A stretch of DNA of 64,000 nucleotides from Clostridium beijerinckii (GCF_018223745.1 NZ_CP073653.1:5010001-5074000); one strand, 5' to 3'. Counted from the first letter of the stretch, positions 18,521-28,306 are shown. The notes: generated from the sequence alone by a model not told the origin. Numbers and translations are program-made.

Positions 18521-20176
18521 TTAATATTCATAAAAAGCTGATCCTCCGATAAATTCTCTTAACAGAGAATTCTTTGGCACTTCATCAACATTAATCTCTT
18601 TGAAAAAGTTCAAAAACGATTTTAATCTTATAGCTTCTGAATAAACTGAACTTTCTTCCGTTATTTCATCTAGCTCTTTTAATGCATATGGCTTTAAAAC
18701 TCCGAGTTCATAAACCAATGTAGAATTAAATGCTACATCCGCACCTTCTTGATAAACAAATATATTATTTTTTTCTCCTTTCTTTATAGATTTCCACATT
18801 TTTAAAGTTTCTTCGGCCTTATATCCTCTTGATAATGAATCTCTAACTATTCTTCTCACCTTTCGTACATCTGTTGTAGAAATTCTATTATGATTATCTA
18901 TATTTAGCTGTGTCAATGCCGATATATATATTTTAAATACATTCCTATTTAAATTGCTTGAAATTAAATTTGGATTTAAACCATGTATCCCCTCAAGTAT
19001 CAAAACTCCATTTTTAGGTAATTTAACTTTATAGTCATTCCATTCTTTTTCCCCAGTTTTAAAATTATAAGTAGGAAGGTCCACTTCCTCTCCACTCATT
19101 AACCTTTCCAAATTATCATTCAACAAACTCAAGTCCAATGCATCAATTGATTCATAGTTATAATCTCCATTCTCATCTTTCGGCGTTTCTTCTCTATTTA
19201 CAAAATAGTTATCCAAAGACAATGGTATAGGTATCAATCCATTCACTCTCAATTGTATACTTAACCTATTCGCAAAAGTGGTTTTTCCTGAGGATGATGG
19301 GCCAGCGATAAGTATGATTTTTACATCTTTTCTATCTAAAACATCATCAGCTATATTAGCTATTTTCTTTTCATGAAGCCCCTCTGAAACCATAATTATA
19401 TTTCTTAATTCATTGTTAAGCACTTTTTCATTTAGAGTCCCGACATCTTCAATTCCTAAAATGTTTAGCCATCTTTGAGTCTCTATGAAAATTTTTGTTA
19501 AGCTCTTCTCTTCTCTAAATTCAGCTAATTCACTTAGATTAGTCTCTTCTGGCCTCTGTAAAATGAATCCTGATTCATACTTAAATACATCAAATTTATT
19601 TATGATACCTGTTGAATATCCCATAGGACCATAAAAATAATCATACCGTCCTTCAAGCTCATAAAGATGAACATGCTTTATATCACAATACTTTAAAAGC
19701 TTAACTTTATCATCCATCTTATATCCTTCAAAAATCTTAATAGCTTCTTCTTTTGACGTTCTCATACTCTTAATTGGTACATTTCTATCTATTATTTCTT
19801 GCATCTTAACCTTTATCTTATCAATTTCACCTTTACTTAATGGATTTTCCTTATGAACTTCTCCATATACTGCCTTACTTATAGCATGGTCTATTGTTAT
19901 CTTTGATTCTGGAAATAAATCCAATGCTACCTTTATAAATATAAACTGTAAAGTTCTTGTGAATATTTTCATTCCAAGTTCTGTATCGAATCCTATTAAT
20001 TCTACTTCCCCATCATCCTCTATTACTTCAGTTAATTCACAATACCTTCCATTTAATTTGCATATAGCTATGTCTTTAACCCTATCTTTGTAATTACCCA
20101 TAATTAATTCATAAAAAGTCAGTCCTTTTTTAGCTTTAATTTTCTTATCTTTAAATTCAATCCCTCTACACTCCAT
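18521..20176 (-). CDS. Nucleoside (uridine) kinase-like protein with ThrRS-like N-terminus
   Basis: 551 residues. The N-terminal part resembles the TGS and second additional domains of threonyl-tRNA synthetase (KKGLTFYELI; TIDHAISKAVYGEVH keeps an HxxxxxxxxxH pattern). The C-terminal half is a P-loop uridine kinase/phosphoribulokinase domain with IAGPSSSGKTTFANRLSIQL, LDNYFVNREETP, LPTYNFKTGE and ILEGIHGLNP. This fused family is common in clostridia and probably phosphorylates uridine or cytidine. The role of the synthetase-like half is unknown. I take the ATG at 20176, 10 bases after AAGGAAGG, over a TTG nine bases earlier. Confidence 0.88.
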   Translation of the reverse strand: MECRGIEFKDKKIKAKKGLTFYELIMGNYKDRVKDIAICKLNGRYCELTEVIEDDGEVELIGFDTELGMKIFTRTLQFIFIKVALDLFPESKITIDHAISKAVYGEVHKENPLSKGEIDKIKVKMQEIIDRNVPIKSMRTSKEEAIKIFEGYKMDDKVKLLKYCDIKHVHLYELEGRYDYFYGPMGYSTGIINKFDVFKYESGFILQRPEETNLSELAEFREEKSLTKIFIETQRWLNILGIEDVGTLNEKVLNNELRNIIMVSEGLHEKKIANIADDVLDRKDVKIILIAGPSSSGKTTFANRLSIQLRVNGLIPIPLSLDNYFVNREETPKDENGDYNYESIDALDLSLLNDNLERLMSGEEVDLPTYNFKTGEKEWNDYKVKLPKNGVLILEGIHGLNPNLISSNLNRNVFKIYISALTQLNIDNHNRISTTDVRKVRRIVRDSLSRGYKAEETLKMWKSIKKGEKNNIFVYQEGADVAFNSTLVYELGVLKPYALKELDEITEESSVYSEAIRLKSFLNFFKEINVDEVPKNSLLREFIGGSAFYEY

Positions 20177-20402
20177 ACTATTCAAACCTTCCTTTATATA
20201 ATTTGATTATCCCTTTAGATTTTAATTTCACAATTTGAAAATTAAGCTCTCCGTCTCTGTAAAGTCTCTTATTCTAATTGTATTCAAATATTTGGGTACC
20301 ATAATAATCATTTCAAATATATTATATACACTATTTCCAAAAAAGATAAACTTTTTTGTTAAGTCTATAAAATAAAATACCAATTATAAACTTACCATGA
20401 AA

Positions 20403-20481
20403 TGTTCTTATTTAGCATGGCTGCTTTTTTCTATGGTGAACTGTTCTTAGTTGCAGCATAGCTGCTTTTTTCTATGGTGCG
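20403..20481 (+). repeat. Tandem 39-bp repeat carrying a GCAGC hairpin and T6
   Basis: Two adjacent copies share TGTTCTTA and then AGCAT.GCTGCTTTTTTC followed by TATGGTG (20403-20441 and 20442-20481). In copy 2 GCAGC-ATA-GCTGC followed by TTTTTT reads as a small intrinsic terminator on the plus strand. It lies between divergent genes, 50 bases upstream of the DUF421 start. No gene precedes it on this strand, so it may attenuate a leader. Confidence 0.6.
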
Positions 20482-20528
20482 TATATTAATTTTATTTTTG
20501 CAAATATTATTTTCGAGGTGATTTTTTA

Positions 20529-21227
20529 ATGTTTGTAGTATCAATCAGAACTGCTATTTTATATTTATTGGTTGTATTAACTATGAGGCTAATGGGAAAA
20601 AGGCAAATAGGAGAACTTCAGCCTTATGAATTTGTAATAACTATTATGATTTCAGACTTAGCATCATTGCCAATGCAAGACACAAGGCTCCCATTATTAT
20701 TAGGTATTATACCAATTATAACATTGCTATTTTTAAAAACACTTTTAACACAAATAGGATTAAAATTTCAATATACCCGAAAGCTCGTGGATGGAGAGCC
20801 CTGCATATTAGTCCATAAAGGAAAAATTAATTACTCAACGCTAAAAAAGCAACAATTAAATATAGATGAGTTACTAGAAGAGTTAAGACTTGCCAATTAT
20901 TTTAATCTTGATGAAATTCAATATGCAATTTTAGAGAATGATGGTCAAATATCTATATTACCAACAGATTATAATTCTTCTAATACATCAAATTCAGGAA
21001 ATACTGCTCAAAATACTGAAGCAAAATTGCCAAAAGTATTAATTTCTGATGGTGAAGTAAATAAAAACTCACTAACTTCCATGAATAAAGATGAAGAATG
21101 GATATCTAATCTACTTAAAAAGCACAATATTAAATCAATAAAGCATGTCCTTATTGCTTTATATGATACAGAAGGCAAATTTAAATATCAACTTTTTGAT
21201 AAATACGAAAAGGAGGATGCGCAATGA
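20529..21227 (+). CDS. DUF421 (YetF-like) membrane protein
   Basis: 232 residues. Three N-terminal membrane helices occupy about 1-75 (LYLLVVLTMRLMGKRQIGELQPYEFVITIMISDLASLPMQ is the family hallmark region). A soluble domain follows with VDGEPCILVHKGKINYSTLKKQQL and the LANYFNLDEIQYAILENDGQISILP stretch, typical of YetF-like proteins. A low-complexity Asn/Ser/Thr linker lies near 153-170. In Bacillus the family is tied to spore and germination membranes, but its biochemistry is unsettled. The stop overlaps the start of the next gene by 4 bases. Confidence 0.9.
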   Translation: MFVVSIRTAILYLLVVLTMRLMGKRQIGELQPYEFVITIMISDLASLPMQDTRLPLLLGIIPIITLLFLKTLLTQIGLKFQYTRKLVDGEPCILVHKGKINYSTLKKQQLNIDELLEELRLANYFNLDEIQYAILENDGQISILPTDYNSSNTSNSGNTAQNTEAKLPKVLISDGEVNKNSLTSMNKDEEWISNLLKKHNIKSIKHVLIALYDTEGKFKYQLFDKYEKEDAQ

Positions 21228-21604
21228 GAAATGCTATAATATCAATACTTTTGTTTCTCCTAACCATGTCATGCGTATATTTTTTAAATAAGTCTGTCAT
21301 TAGTTTATGCGATAATATTGAAATGCAAACTGAAGATATCGAACTTAATATCGCAAGTGACAAAATGGAGGATGCCTATTATCAGTCTCTTGAATTATTA
21401 AATACTATTCAAGATAATAATGTTTTAACATCTCTTTATCTTAGCCATCAAGAATTTGATAATTTGCTAAATGAAGCTTTAAGGTTATCTACATATCTTG
21501 TTCATAAAGATTCAACTGAAGCGCATACATCTCTACATTTAGTAAAGCATAATACTGATCATCTAAAGAAGTTACAAGCTCCAAATTTCGAGAATATTTT
21601 CTAA
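21224..21604 (+). CDS. DUF4363 family protein
   Basis: 126 residues: one N-terminal membrane helix (about 3-20), then an all-helical exterior or peripheral domain. This is the architecture of DUF4363, which routinely follows DUF421 genes in clostridia. AGGAGG sits 6 bases before the ATG, inside the end of the DUF421 gene, so the two are translationally coupled. I know of no experimentally established function. A membrane-linked accessory role to the DUF421 partner is likely. Confidence 0.8.
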   Translation: MRNAIISILLFLLTMSCVYFLNKSVISLCDNIEMQTEDIELNIASDKMEDAYYQSLELLNTIQDNNVLTSLYLSHQEFDNLLNEALRLSTYLVHKDSTEAHTSLHLVKHNTDHLKKLQAPNFENIF

Positions 21605-21694
21605 TAGAACATTGACATGCAAACTTTTATTATATATACAAAAATTTCGCATATATAAACATTCACTTTATCCGCACAATTATGCACCACAATA

Positions 21695-21797
21695 ATTCAT
21701 GCATAAAAGCCAGTACTATTTGCATAAATTATTGTTTTTTCTGCATAAACATTATTTATTAATGCATATTTTAATATTTTTATGAATATTTTTTCAT
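21695..21797 (+). promoter_or_regulatory. Cluster of TGCATAAA-type motifs and an ARG-box-like palindrome
   Basis: TTCATGCATAAAA, TTTGCATAAATT, TCTGCATAAAC and AATGCATATT occur within 80 bases. They are followed by TATGAATATTTTTTCAT (21781-21797), which resembles the ArgR consensus TNTGAATWWWWATTCA. The block ends 7 bases before the argG -35 box. It is a probable ArgR repression region for the whole arginine cluster. A further GCATGTATGTTTATGCAT lies at about 21898-21915, before argG. Confidence 0.55.
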
Positions 21798-21804
21798 TTT
21801 ATAC

Positions 21805-21833
21805 TTGATTATTCTTTTGCAAAACTGTATAAT
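21805..21833 (+). promoter_or_regulatory. Promoter of the arginine cluster
   Basis: TTGATT (21805-21810) and TATAAT (21828-21833) are separated by 17 bases. The first gene, argG, starts about 105 bases beyond the expected transcription start. Confidence 0.8.
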
Positions 21834-21946
21834 TATAAACATCAATTAGGTATTATAAATCAGATTAATTTATTGATTATATTTAAGAAAATAGCATTGC
21901 ATGTATGTTTATGCATTTTATATGATTATTTAGGAGGGCTTTTAAA

Positions 21947-23170
21947 ATGATAAAATATAACAAAGTAGTTTTAGCTTATTCAGGAGGACTAGATACATCG
22001 ATTATTATCCCATGGCTTAAAGAAAATTACGGGTGTGAAGTAATTGCTGTATGCGGAAATGTAGGACAAAAGGACGAGCTTGATGGATTAGAAGAAAAAG
22101 CAATAAAAACAGGAGCATCAAAATTATATATTGAAGATTTAACTCAAGAGTTCGTTGATGATTATATCTTCCCTACTATTCAAGCTGGTGCTATATATGA
22201 AGGCAAATATCTTCTTGGGACCTCATTTGCTAGACCAATAATCGGAAAAAGGTTAGTTGAAATTGCTAAAGCAGAGGGAGCAGATGCAATTTGTCACGGA
22301 TGCACAGGTAAAGGAAATGACCAAGTGAGATTTGAAATGGCAGTTAAATCATTTGCTCCAGAAATGCCAATAATTGCTCCATGGAGAATTTGGGATATTA
22401 AATCAAGAGAAGACGAAATAGATTATGCAGAGGCTAAAAATGTTCCATTAAAAATCAATCGTGAAACAAACTATAGTAAGGATAAAAATATATGGCATTT
22501 AAGCCATGAAGGCTTAGATTTGGAATTTCCTGAAAATGAACCACAATATGATAAGATCTTAGAACTTTGCAAAACCTTAGAGGCAGCTCCAAACGAAGCA
22601 ACTTATATAACATTATTATTCGAAAAAGGAATTGCTGTTTCTTTAAATGGCAAAAAAATGAACAGCGTTGAATTACTAGATGAATTAAATAAAATCGGTG
22701 GAGAAAATGCTATTGGTATAACTGATATGGTAGAAAACAGACTTGTTGGTATGAAATCAAGAGGTGTTTATGAAACTCCAGGAGGAACTATTCTTTATAA
22801 AGCACATAAAGATCTAGAAGAACTTTGCTTAGATAAGGAAACAGCTCATTATAAAGAGCAAATTGCTTTAAAATTTGCTGATTTAGTATATAACGGTCAA
22901 TGGTTCACTCCTCTTAGAGAAGCATTAACTGAATTCGTTAATAAAACTCAAGAAACAGTTACAGGAGAAATTAAATTAAAATTATACAAAGGAAATATTG
23001 TCAATGCCGGCATGACTAGCCCATACTCACTATATAGCGAAGAATATGCAACTTTCGGAGAAGATGGAGTATACGATCAAAAGGATTCTGCTGGATTCAT
23101 TAATCTATACGGTCTTCCAACAGTTGTAAAAGCTAAAATGCAAGAAAAAATTAAGAAAGAGGAAATGTAA
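21947..23170 (+). CDS. argG: Argininosuccinate synthase
   Basis: 407-residue ATP-dependent enzyme joining citrulline and aspartate, the penultimate step of arginine synthesis. The ATP pyrophosphatase P-loop [15 protein letters not shown] is at residues 10-24. [13 protein letters not shown] and the citrulline/aspartate-binding [11 protein letters not shown] follow. The length is normal. AGGAGGG precedes the ATG. It is the first gene of the cluster, and its stop overlaps the argH start (TAATG), so the two are translationally coupled. Confidence 0.97.
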   Translation: MIKYNKVVLAYSGGLDTSIIIPWLKENYGCEVIAVCGNVGQKDELDGLEEKAIKTGASKLYIEDLTQEFVDDYIFPTIQAGAIYEGKYLLGTSFARPIIGKRLVEIAKAEGADAICHGCTGKGNDQVRFEMAVKSFAPEMPIIAPWRIWDIKSREDEIDYAEAKNVPLKINRETNYSKDKNIWHLSHEGLDLEFPENEPQYDKILELCKTLEAAPNEATYITLLFEKGIAVSLNGKKMNSVELLDELNKIGGENAIGITDMVENRLVGMKSRGVYETPGGTILYKAHKDLEELCLDKETAHYKEQIALKFADLVYNGQWFTPLREALTEFVNKTQETVTGEIKLKLYKGNIVNAGMTSPYSLYSEEYATFGEDGVYDQKDSAGFINLYGLPTVVKAKMQEKIKKEEM

Positions 23171-24555
23171 TGAAGCTTTGGGGCGGACGATTCAAAAAAG
23201 GCACTGACAAATTAGTTAATGATTTTAATTCTTCTATAAATGTTGATAGCAGAATGTATAAAGAAGATATTGAAGGCAGTCTAGCTCATGCTTCCATGCT
23301 TGGAAATCAAAATATAATTTCTAAGGAAGCTAGTGATAGAATTACTTCTGGTCTTCTAGAAATATTAAAAAGAATGGATAATGGAGTTATAGAAATTGAT
23401 GAAACTTCTGAAGACATTCATAGTTTTGTTGAAGGTACTTTGACATATTACATTGGTGAATATGGAAAAATGCTTCATACTGGAAGAAGCAGAAATGACC
23501 AAGTAACTTTAGATTTAAGATTATATTTAAAGAAAGCTATAACATCATTAAAACAAGATATAATAGCTTTGGAAGAAGTTCTCTTAGAAAAAGCTAATGA
23601 AAACATAGGTACAATAATGCCAGGATATACTCATATGCAAAAGGCTCAGCCAATTACATTTGCTCATCATCTTTTAGCTTATGCTGAAATGTTTAAAAGA
23701 GATCTAGGAAGACTTTCTGATTGCTATAAACGTGTTGATGAGATGCCACTTGGATCTGGAGCACTAGCAACATCCACATACCCTATTGATAGAGAAGCTG
23801 TTGCTCGTGATCTTGGTTTTTCAAAGGTTACACTAAATAGTTTAGATTCTGTCTCTGATAGAGATTATGCTATCGAAACACTTTCTTGCCTTTCAATGAT
23901 AATGATGCATTTATCAAGATTTTCAGAGGAAATAATTCTTTGGTGTACTAATGAATTTAGCTTTATCGAACTTGATGATGGTTATAGCACTGGAAGCAGT
24001 ATTATGCCTCAAAAGAAAAATCCTGATGTTGCAGAATTAGTTAGAGGTAAGACTGGTAGGGTTTATGGAGATCTTATGACTTTACTTACTGTTATGAAAG
24101 GAATTCCTCTCGCTTATAATAAAGATATGCAGGAAGATAAAGAAGCTCTATTTGATGGATTAGATACAGTTATTCTTTCCCTTAAAACTTTCTGTGGAAT
24201 GATTAAAACAATGAAAGTTAAGAAAGAAAATATGAGAAAAGGTGCTGGTCTTGGATTTACTAATGCTACAGACGTAGCTGATTACTTGGTAAAAAAAGGT
24301 ATGCCATTTAGAAATGCTCATGAAGTAGTCGGAGAAATAGTCCTTCAATGTATTAAAGATAACAAAATGATTGAAGAATTAACTATGGCAGAGTTTAAGA
24401 GCTTTTCTCCTTCATTTGAAGAAGATATTTACCACGCTATAGATTTACTTACTTGCGTAGAAGAGCGTAAAGTTATAGGTGGTCCTTCTACAGAATCAGT
24501 AAAAATTCAAATTGAAGCATTAAAAAATTTTATATCAGAAAATAAGGAAGTCTAA
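23170..24555 (+). CDS. argH: Argininosuccinate lyase
   Basis: 461-residue fumarase/aspartase-superfamily lyase that splits argininosuccinate into arginine and fumarate. It begins [20 protein letters not shown]. The catalytic loop signature [20 protein letters not shown] is present, along with [10 protein letters not shown] and the [15 protein letters not shown] block. It shares one base with argG. It is followed by a 327-base gap with two hairpins before argC, so the distal genes may have their own control. Confidence 0.97.
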   Translation: MKLWGGRFKKGTDKLVNDFNSSINVDSRMYKEDIEGSLAHASMLGNQNIISKEASDRITSGLLEILKRMDNGVIEIDETSEDIHSFVEGTLTYYIGEYGKMLHTGRSRNDQVTLDLRLYLKKAITSLKQDIIALEEVLLEKANENIGTIMPGYTHMQKAQPITFAHHLLAYAEMFKRDLGRLSDCYKRVDEMPLGSGALATSTYPIDREAVARDLGFSKVTLNSLDSVSDRDYAIETLSCLSMIMMHLSRFSEEIILWCTNEFSFIELDDGYSTGSSIMPQKKNPDVAELVRGKTGRVYGDLMTLLTVMKGIPLAYNKDMQEDKEALFDGLDTVILSLKTFCGMIKTMKVKKENMRKGAGLGFTNATDVADYLVKKGMPFRNAHEVVGEIVLQCIKDNKMIEELTMAEFKSFSPSFEEDIYHAIDLLTCVEERKVIGGPSTESVKIQIEALKNFISENKEV

Positions 24556-24607
24556 TAAGATTAGTAATTATAAAGAAAAAATTTAATATTTTTTTCCTTA
24601 TAATAAT

Positions 24608-24639
24608 AGCAGCCGTAACATTCTCAGATAACGGCTGCT
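24608..24639. repeat. GC-rich hairpin after argH
   Basis: AGCAGCCGT/ACGGCTGCT, a 9-bp stem with a 14-nt loop. It has no T run on the plus strand, so it may be a processing or stability element rather than a true terminator. On the minus strand ATTATTATAAGG follows. Confidence 0.55.
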
Positions 24640-24752
24640 AAGTCTTAGGCTAAGTACGCCTTAAGTGTACATTATAATATTCCTTGAGGTATATGTTTAA
24701 CTAAGATTCAGATGGAAATCCTCCTCTAAATCAAGTTCTACTTCATAAAAAC

Positions 24753-24802
24753 TTTCAATTGTCTATGAAATTTCTAACACGAAATTTTATAGACAATTGA
24801 AA
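24753..24802. repeat. 22-bp stem hairpin before argC
   Basis: TTTCAATTGTCTATGAAATTTC (24753-24774) pairs with 24781-24802 around a 6-nt loop with a single G-T wobble. It lies 80 bases upstream of the argC start, with no T run on the plus strand. On the minus strand GTTTTTATG follows. Confidence 0.7.
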
Positions 24803-24882
24803 TACTATAGTTAAGAATTAACATACAGAAAATAAATAATATTATTTTGCAATAATCAAATAAACAAGGGGGCTATTTAAAA

Positions 24883-25917
24883 TTGGTTAAAATCGGAATA
24901 ATCGGTGCCACAGGATATGTAGGCGCTGAACTTTTAAGATTATTATTATCTCACCCAAAGGTTGAAGTTGCAGCTTTAAGTTCAGTTTCTTTTGAGGGGC
25001 AAGAGATTAGCAATATATATAAAAATTTTTTAAGCAAAACAAATCTAATTTGCGAGTCTGCACATGATGTTGTTGAAAAGTGTGATGTAATCTTCACCGC
25101 CCTACCTCATGGATTAAGTGAAGATATTGCTAAAAAAGCACTAGACAACAAGAAGGTCTGTATTGATATGGGTGCTGATTTTAGATTATCTAGCGAAAAA
25201 GAATATGAAAAGTGGTATGGAAAGAAATTCACACAACCTGAAATACACACAGAAAGTGTTTATGGCCTTCCAGAATTAAATAGAGATAAGATCAAAGAAT
25301 GTTCTTTAATTGCTAATCCTGGTTGTTATCCAACAACTATAGAATTAGGACTAATGCCGTTACTTAAAAATTCATTAATAAAATTAGATAATATTATTTG
25401 TGATTCTAAATCTGGAACTACAGGCGCTGGAAGAGGATTAACTTTAAATACTCACTTTCCAGAAGAAAATGAAACTTTTGCTCCATATAAAGTAGGTGCT
25501 CATAGACATACACCTGAAATCGAGGAAACATTATCTGTTATGGCAGAAGATAAAGTAAATGTAACATTCACTCCTCACCTACTCCCAATTAATAGAGGCA
25601 TAGTTTCAACAATTTACTGCATTCCAAAAGATAAAGTCGATCTTGAAGAAATTCATAAACTATATACAGAATTTTATAAAGATGAACGTTTCGTAAATGT
25701 ACTTCCACTTGGTGATACAGCTTCAATAAAAAACGTACGATTAACAAACGATTGTCATATATCTCTACACTTAAATCATAGAGAAGATCAAATTATTATT
25801 ATTAGTACTATAGATAACATGATTAAAGGTGCTGCCGGACAAGCAATTCAAAACATGAATATAATTTTAGGTTTTAATGAAGCAGAAGGTTTAAATCTAA
25901 TTGCACCAGCTTTTTAA
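24883..25917 (+). CDS. argC: N-acetyl-gamma-glutamyl-phosphate reductase
   Basis: 344-residue NADPH-dependent reductase of N-acetylglutamyl phosphate, the third step of ornithine synthesis. The NADP motif GIIGATGYVGAELLRLL is at the N-terminus, and the catalytic Cys is in ANPGCYPTT. HRHTPEIEETL near the C-terminal half is characteristic. The start is TTG at 24883, after AAGGGGG. It begins the argCJBDF run, in which each gene has an AGGGGG-type ribosome site. Confidence 0.96.
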   Translation: MVKIGIIGATGYVGAELLRLLLSHPKVEVAALSSVSFEGQEISNIYKNFLSKTNLICESAHDVVEKCDVIFTALPHGLSEDIAKKALDNKKVCIDMGADFRLSSEKEYEKWYGKKFTQPEIHTESVYGLPELNRDKIKECSLIANPGCYPTTIELGLMPLLKNSLIKLDNIICDSKSGTTGAGRGLTLNTHFPEENETFAPYKVGAHRHTPEIEETLSVMAEDKVNVTFTPHLLPINRGIVSTIYCIPKDKVDLEEIHKLYTEFYKDERFVNVLPLGDTASIKNVRLTNDCHISLHLNHREDQIIIISTIDNMIKGAAGQAIQNMNIILGFNEAEGLNLIAPAF

Positions 25918-26014
25918 TTCATATAATTTTTAAATACTAAAAACTTTAACAGATTTAATTATTAATTATGCATTGTGCATCGAGCACTGTGCATTGACTA
26001 AGGGGGTTATAAAT

Positions 26015-27238
26015 TTGGATATAAAATATATAGATGGCGGAGTTACAGCTCCTAACGGTTTCTTAGCTTCTGGGGTACACTGTGGATTAAAGCAAGGAAG
26101 CTTAAAAAAAGATTTAGCTTTGATTTATTCAGAAGTTCCTGCTGCTGCAGCAGGAATGTATACTAAAAATAAAGTTAAAGGTGCTCCTATTTACGTTACA
26201 AAAGAGCATTTATCAAATAAAAAAGCACAAGCAATAATAATAAATAGCGGTAATGCAAATACTTGTAATGGTGATGATGGTTTAATTAAGGCAAAGAAAA
26301 TGACTTCATTGCAAGCTAATAAACTAAACTTAAAAACAGAAGATGTTTTAGTTGCATCTACGGGAGTAATTGGGGTTCCTTTAAATATAGATGCTATTAA
26401 AGACGGTATTCCAATGCTTACTGAAAAGTTATCAAAAGAAGGTTCTAATGATGCATCTTTAGCTATAATGACAACAGATACTTTTCAAAAGCAACTAGCT
26501 GTAGAATTTTATATAGGTGATAAGAAAATTACTATGGGAGCGATGGCAAAAGGTTCAGGTATGATTGAACCAAACATGGGAACAATGCTTTCCTTCATTA
26601 CAACTGATCTTTCTATTGCTCCAGAATTGCTACATGAATCACTACAATCGAGTGTTGGAGTAACTTATAACAGAGTCAGCGTTGATGGAGATACAAGTAC
26701 TAATGATATGGTATTAATTTTAGCTAATGGCTTAGCTGAAAATCCTACTATAACTGAAAAAGATGAAAGTTATAATACTTTCTTAAATGCCCTTACTGAG
26801 TTAAATACAATTATGGCTAAAAATATAGCTAAAGACGGTGAAGGTGCTACAAAACTATTAGAATGTCAAATAATCGGTGCAAAGAATGAAAAAGATGCAG
26901 TTGTTTTAGGTAAAAGTGTAATAAACTCTAGTTTAGTAAAGACTGCAATGTTTGGTAGCGATGCGAACTGGGGAAGAATTCTTTGTGCACTTGGATATGC
27001 AAATATTGATTTCGATCCCGAAAAAGTTGATGTTGCCTTTGAAAGTAAGGCTGGCTCAATAAAAGTTTGTGAATCTGGCAGTTCTTTACCCTTCGATGAA
27101 GATATTGCAAAAAAGGTTCTTAGCGAAAATGAAATAGTTATTAAAGTTAACTTATCCTTAGGTGATTATAGTGCTTATGTTTGGGGCTGTGACCTAAGTT
27201 ACGAATATGTGAAAATAAATGGTGATTACAGAAGTTAA
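26015..27238 (+). CDS. argJ: Bifunctional ornithine acetyltransferase/N-acetylglutamate synthase
   Basis: 407 residues from the TTG at 26015, which follows AAGGGGG; an upstream ATG frame at 25973 has no ribosome site. ArgJ recycles the acetyl group from N-acetylornithine to glutamate, so no separate argA is needed. It self-cleaves before a Thr nucleophile. The motif here is EPNMGTMLSF, with Thr190 as the expected nucleophile but Gly189 where Ala is usual. NSGNANTCNG, STGVIGVPL and NSSLVKTAMFGSDANWGRIL confirm the family. Confidence 0.94.
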   Translation: MDIKYIDGGVTAPNGFLASGVHCGLKQGSLKKDLALIYSEVPAAAAGMYTKNKVKGAPIYVTKEHLSNKKAQAIIINSGNANTCNGDDGLIKAKKMTSLQANKLNLKTEDVLVASTGVIGVPLNIDAIKDGIPMLTEKLSKEGSNDASLAIMTTDTFQKQLAVEFYIGDKKITMGAMAKGSGMIEPNMGTMLSFITTDLSIAPELLHESLQSSVGVTYNRVSVDGDTSTNDMVLILANGLAENPTITEKDESYNTFLNALTELNTIMAKNIAKDGEGATKLLECQIIGAKNEKDAVVLGKSVINSSLVKTAMFGSDANWGRILCALGYANIDFDPEKVDVAFESKAGSIKVCESGSSLPFDEDIAKKVLSENEIVIKVNLSLGDYSAYVWGCDLSYEYVKINGDYRS

Positions 27239-27334
27239 TCTTAGATTATAAATATATTTTAAACTTATTCCAATGTACAGTTCTTAATATGTTAATTATG
27301 AACTGTACATTCTAAATTGACTGGGGGTATTAAC

Positions 27335-28192
27335 TTGTTGAATCATACTGAAAGAGCTGAAGTATTAGTTCATGCACTACCTTATATACAACGTTACCGT
27401 GGAAAAATAATAGTAGTAAAATACGGCGGAAATGCAATGATAAGTGATGAACTTAGAGAAACAGTAATAAATGATATTATATTAATGAAATGTGTTGGAA
27501 TTGAACCAATTGTAGTACATGGTGGCGGTCCTGATATTTCAGATTTATTAAATAGATTAAATCACAAAAGTGAATTTATTAACGGCTTAAGATATACTGA
27601 TGATATTACCATTGAAGTAGTTCAAATGGTTTTAGGCGGAAAGGTAAATAAAAATTTAGTTTCTTTAATAGAGAAATTTGGAGGAAAGGCCATTGGCTTA
27701 TGTGGAATGGATGGCTCTCTTTTAAAAGCTAAAAAAATAGAATCTGATAACGACTTAGGGTATGTAGGTGAGATAACTAAGGTTAATACAGAAATATTAA
27801 AAACTACTATAAGTTCAGGATATATACCTGTTGTTGGTAGCGTAGCTTTAGGAGAAGATGATAATAAGGCATACAATATAAATGCTGATACTTGCGCAGC
27901 AAAAATTGCATCAGCATTAAAAGCTGAGAGATTAATACTGCTTACTGACGTTCCAGGAGTTATGAAAGATCCAAAAGATATATCTACTCTAATTAGCACA
28001 TTAAGATTACATCAAATACCCAAATTATGCCTTGAAGGGATAATAAAAGGTGGAATGATTCCTAAAATTGATTGTTGCGTTGAAGCAATTAGAATGGGTG
28101 TTGAAAAAGCAACTATCCTTGATGGACGTGTACCTCATTCTATTCTTTTAGAGTTATTCTCTAATGAGGGTATCGGAACAATGATTTATTAA
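27335..28192 (+). CDS. argB: Acetylglutamate kinase
   Basis: 285 residues from the TTG at 27335, seven bases after GGGGG; an earlier in-frame TTG at 27317 would cover that site. It phosphorylates N-acetylglutamate. The phosphate-binding glycines occur in VVKYGGNAM and VVHGGGPDISDLL; LLTDVPGVMKD and the C-terminal GGMIPKIDCCVEAI are family marks. The long N-terminal helix (LLNHTERAEVLVHALPYI) is the type found in arginine-inhibited hexameric enzymes, so feedback inhibition is likely but inferred. Confidence 0.95.
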   Translation: MLNHTERAEVLVHALPYIQRYRGKIIVVKYGGNAMISDELRETVINDIILMKCVGIEPIVVHGGGPDISDLLNRLNHKSEFINGLRYTDDITIEVVQMVLGGKVNKNLVSLIEKFGGKAIGLCGMDGSLLKAKKIESDNDLGYVGEITKVNTEILKTTISSGYIPVVGSVALGEDDNKAYNINADTCAAKIASALKAERLILLTDVPGVMKDPKDISTLISTLRLHQIPKLCLEGIIKGGMIPKIDCCVEAIRMGVEKATILDGRVPHSILLELFSNEGIGTMIY

Positions 28193-28306
28193 TCAAAATA
28201 TTAAAATATTTTAGAAACTTCAAATAAATTTCTCTAATAATAGTTAATGATCTAAAGTTTATACTGGATATTATTAACTATTGAATAATTTAAAGGGGGC
28301 AATTTT

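Noticed and set aside
20403-20481. Possible minimal CRISPR-like repeat
   Set aside because: There are only two adjacent copies with no spacers and no cas genes in the window. The unit reads as a small hairpin with a T run.
21834-21946. T-box or other riboswitch before argG
   Set aside because: No T-box sequence (TGGGTGGNACCGCG type), specifier stem or terminator is present. The region is short and AT-rich.
24704-24770. Acidic short frame on the minus strand (ESFYEVELDLEEDFHLNLS)
   Set aside because: It is only about 20 codons, has no start codon with a ribosome site, and overlaps the hairpin region. It is too short to call a gene or relic.
25965-25997. TGCATTGTGCATCGAGCACTG-type repeat before argJ as an operator
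   Set aside because: Similar TGCAT-rich spacers are common in clostridial intergenic DNA, and there is no promoter beside it. It is kept only as a possible simple repeat.
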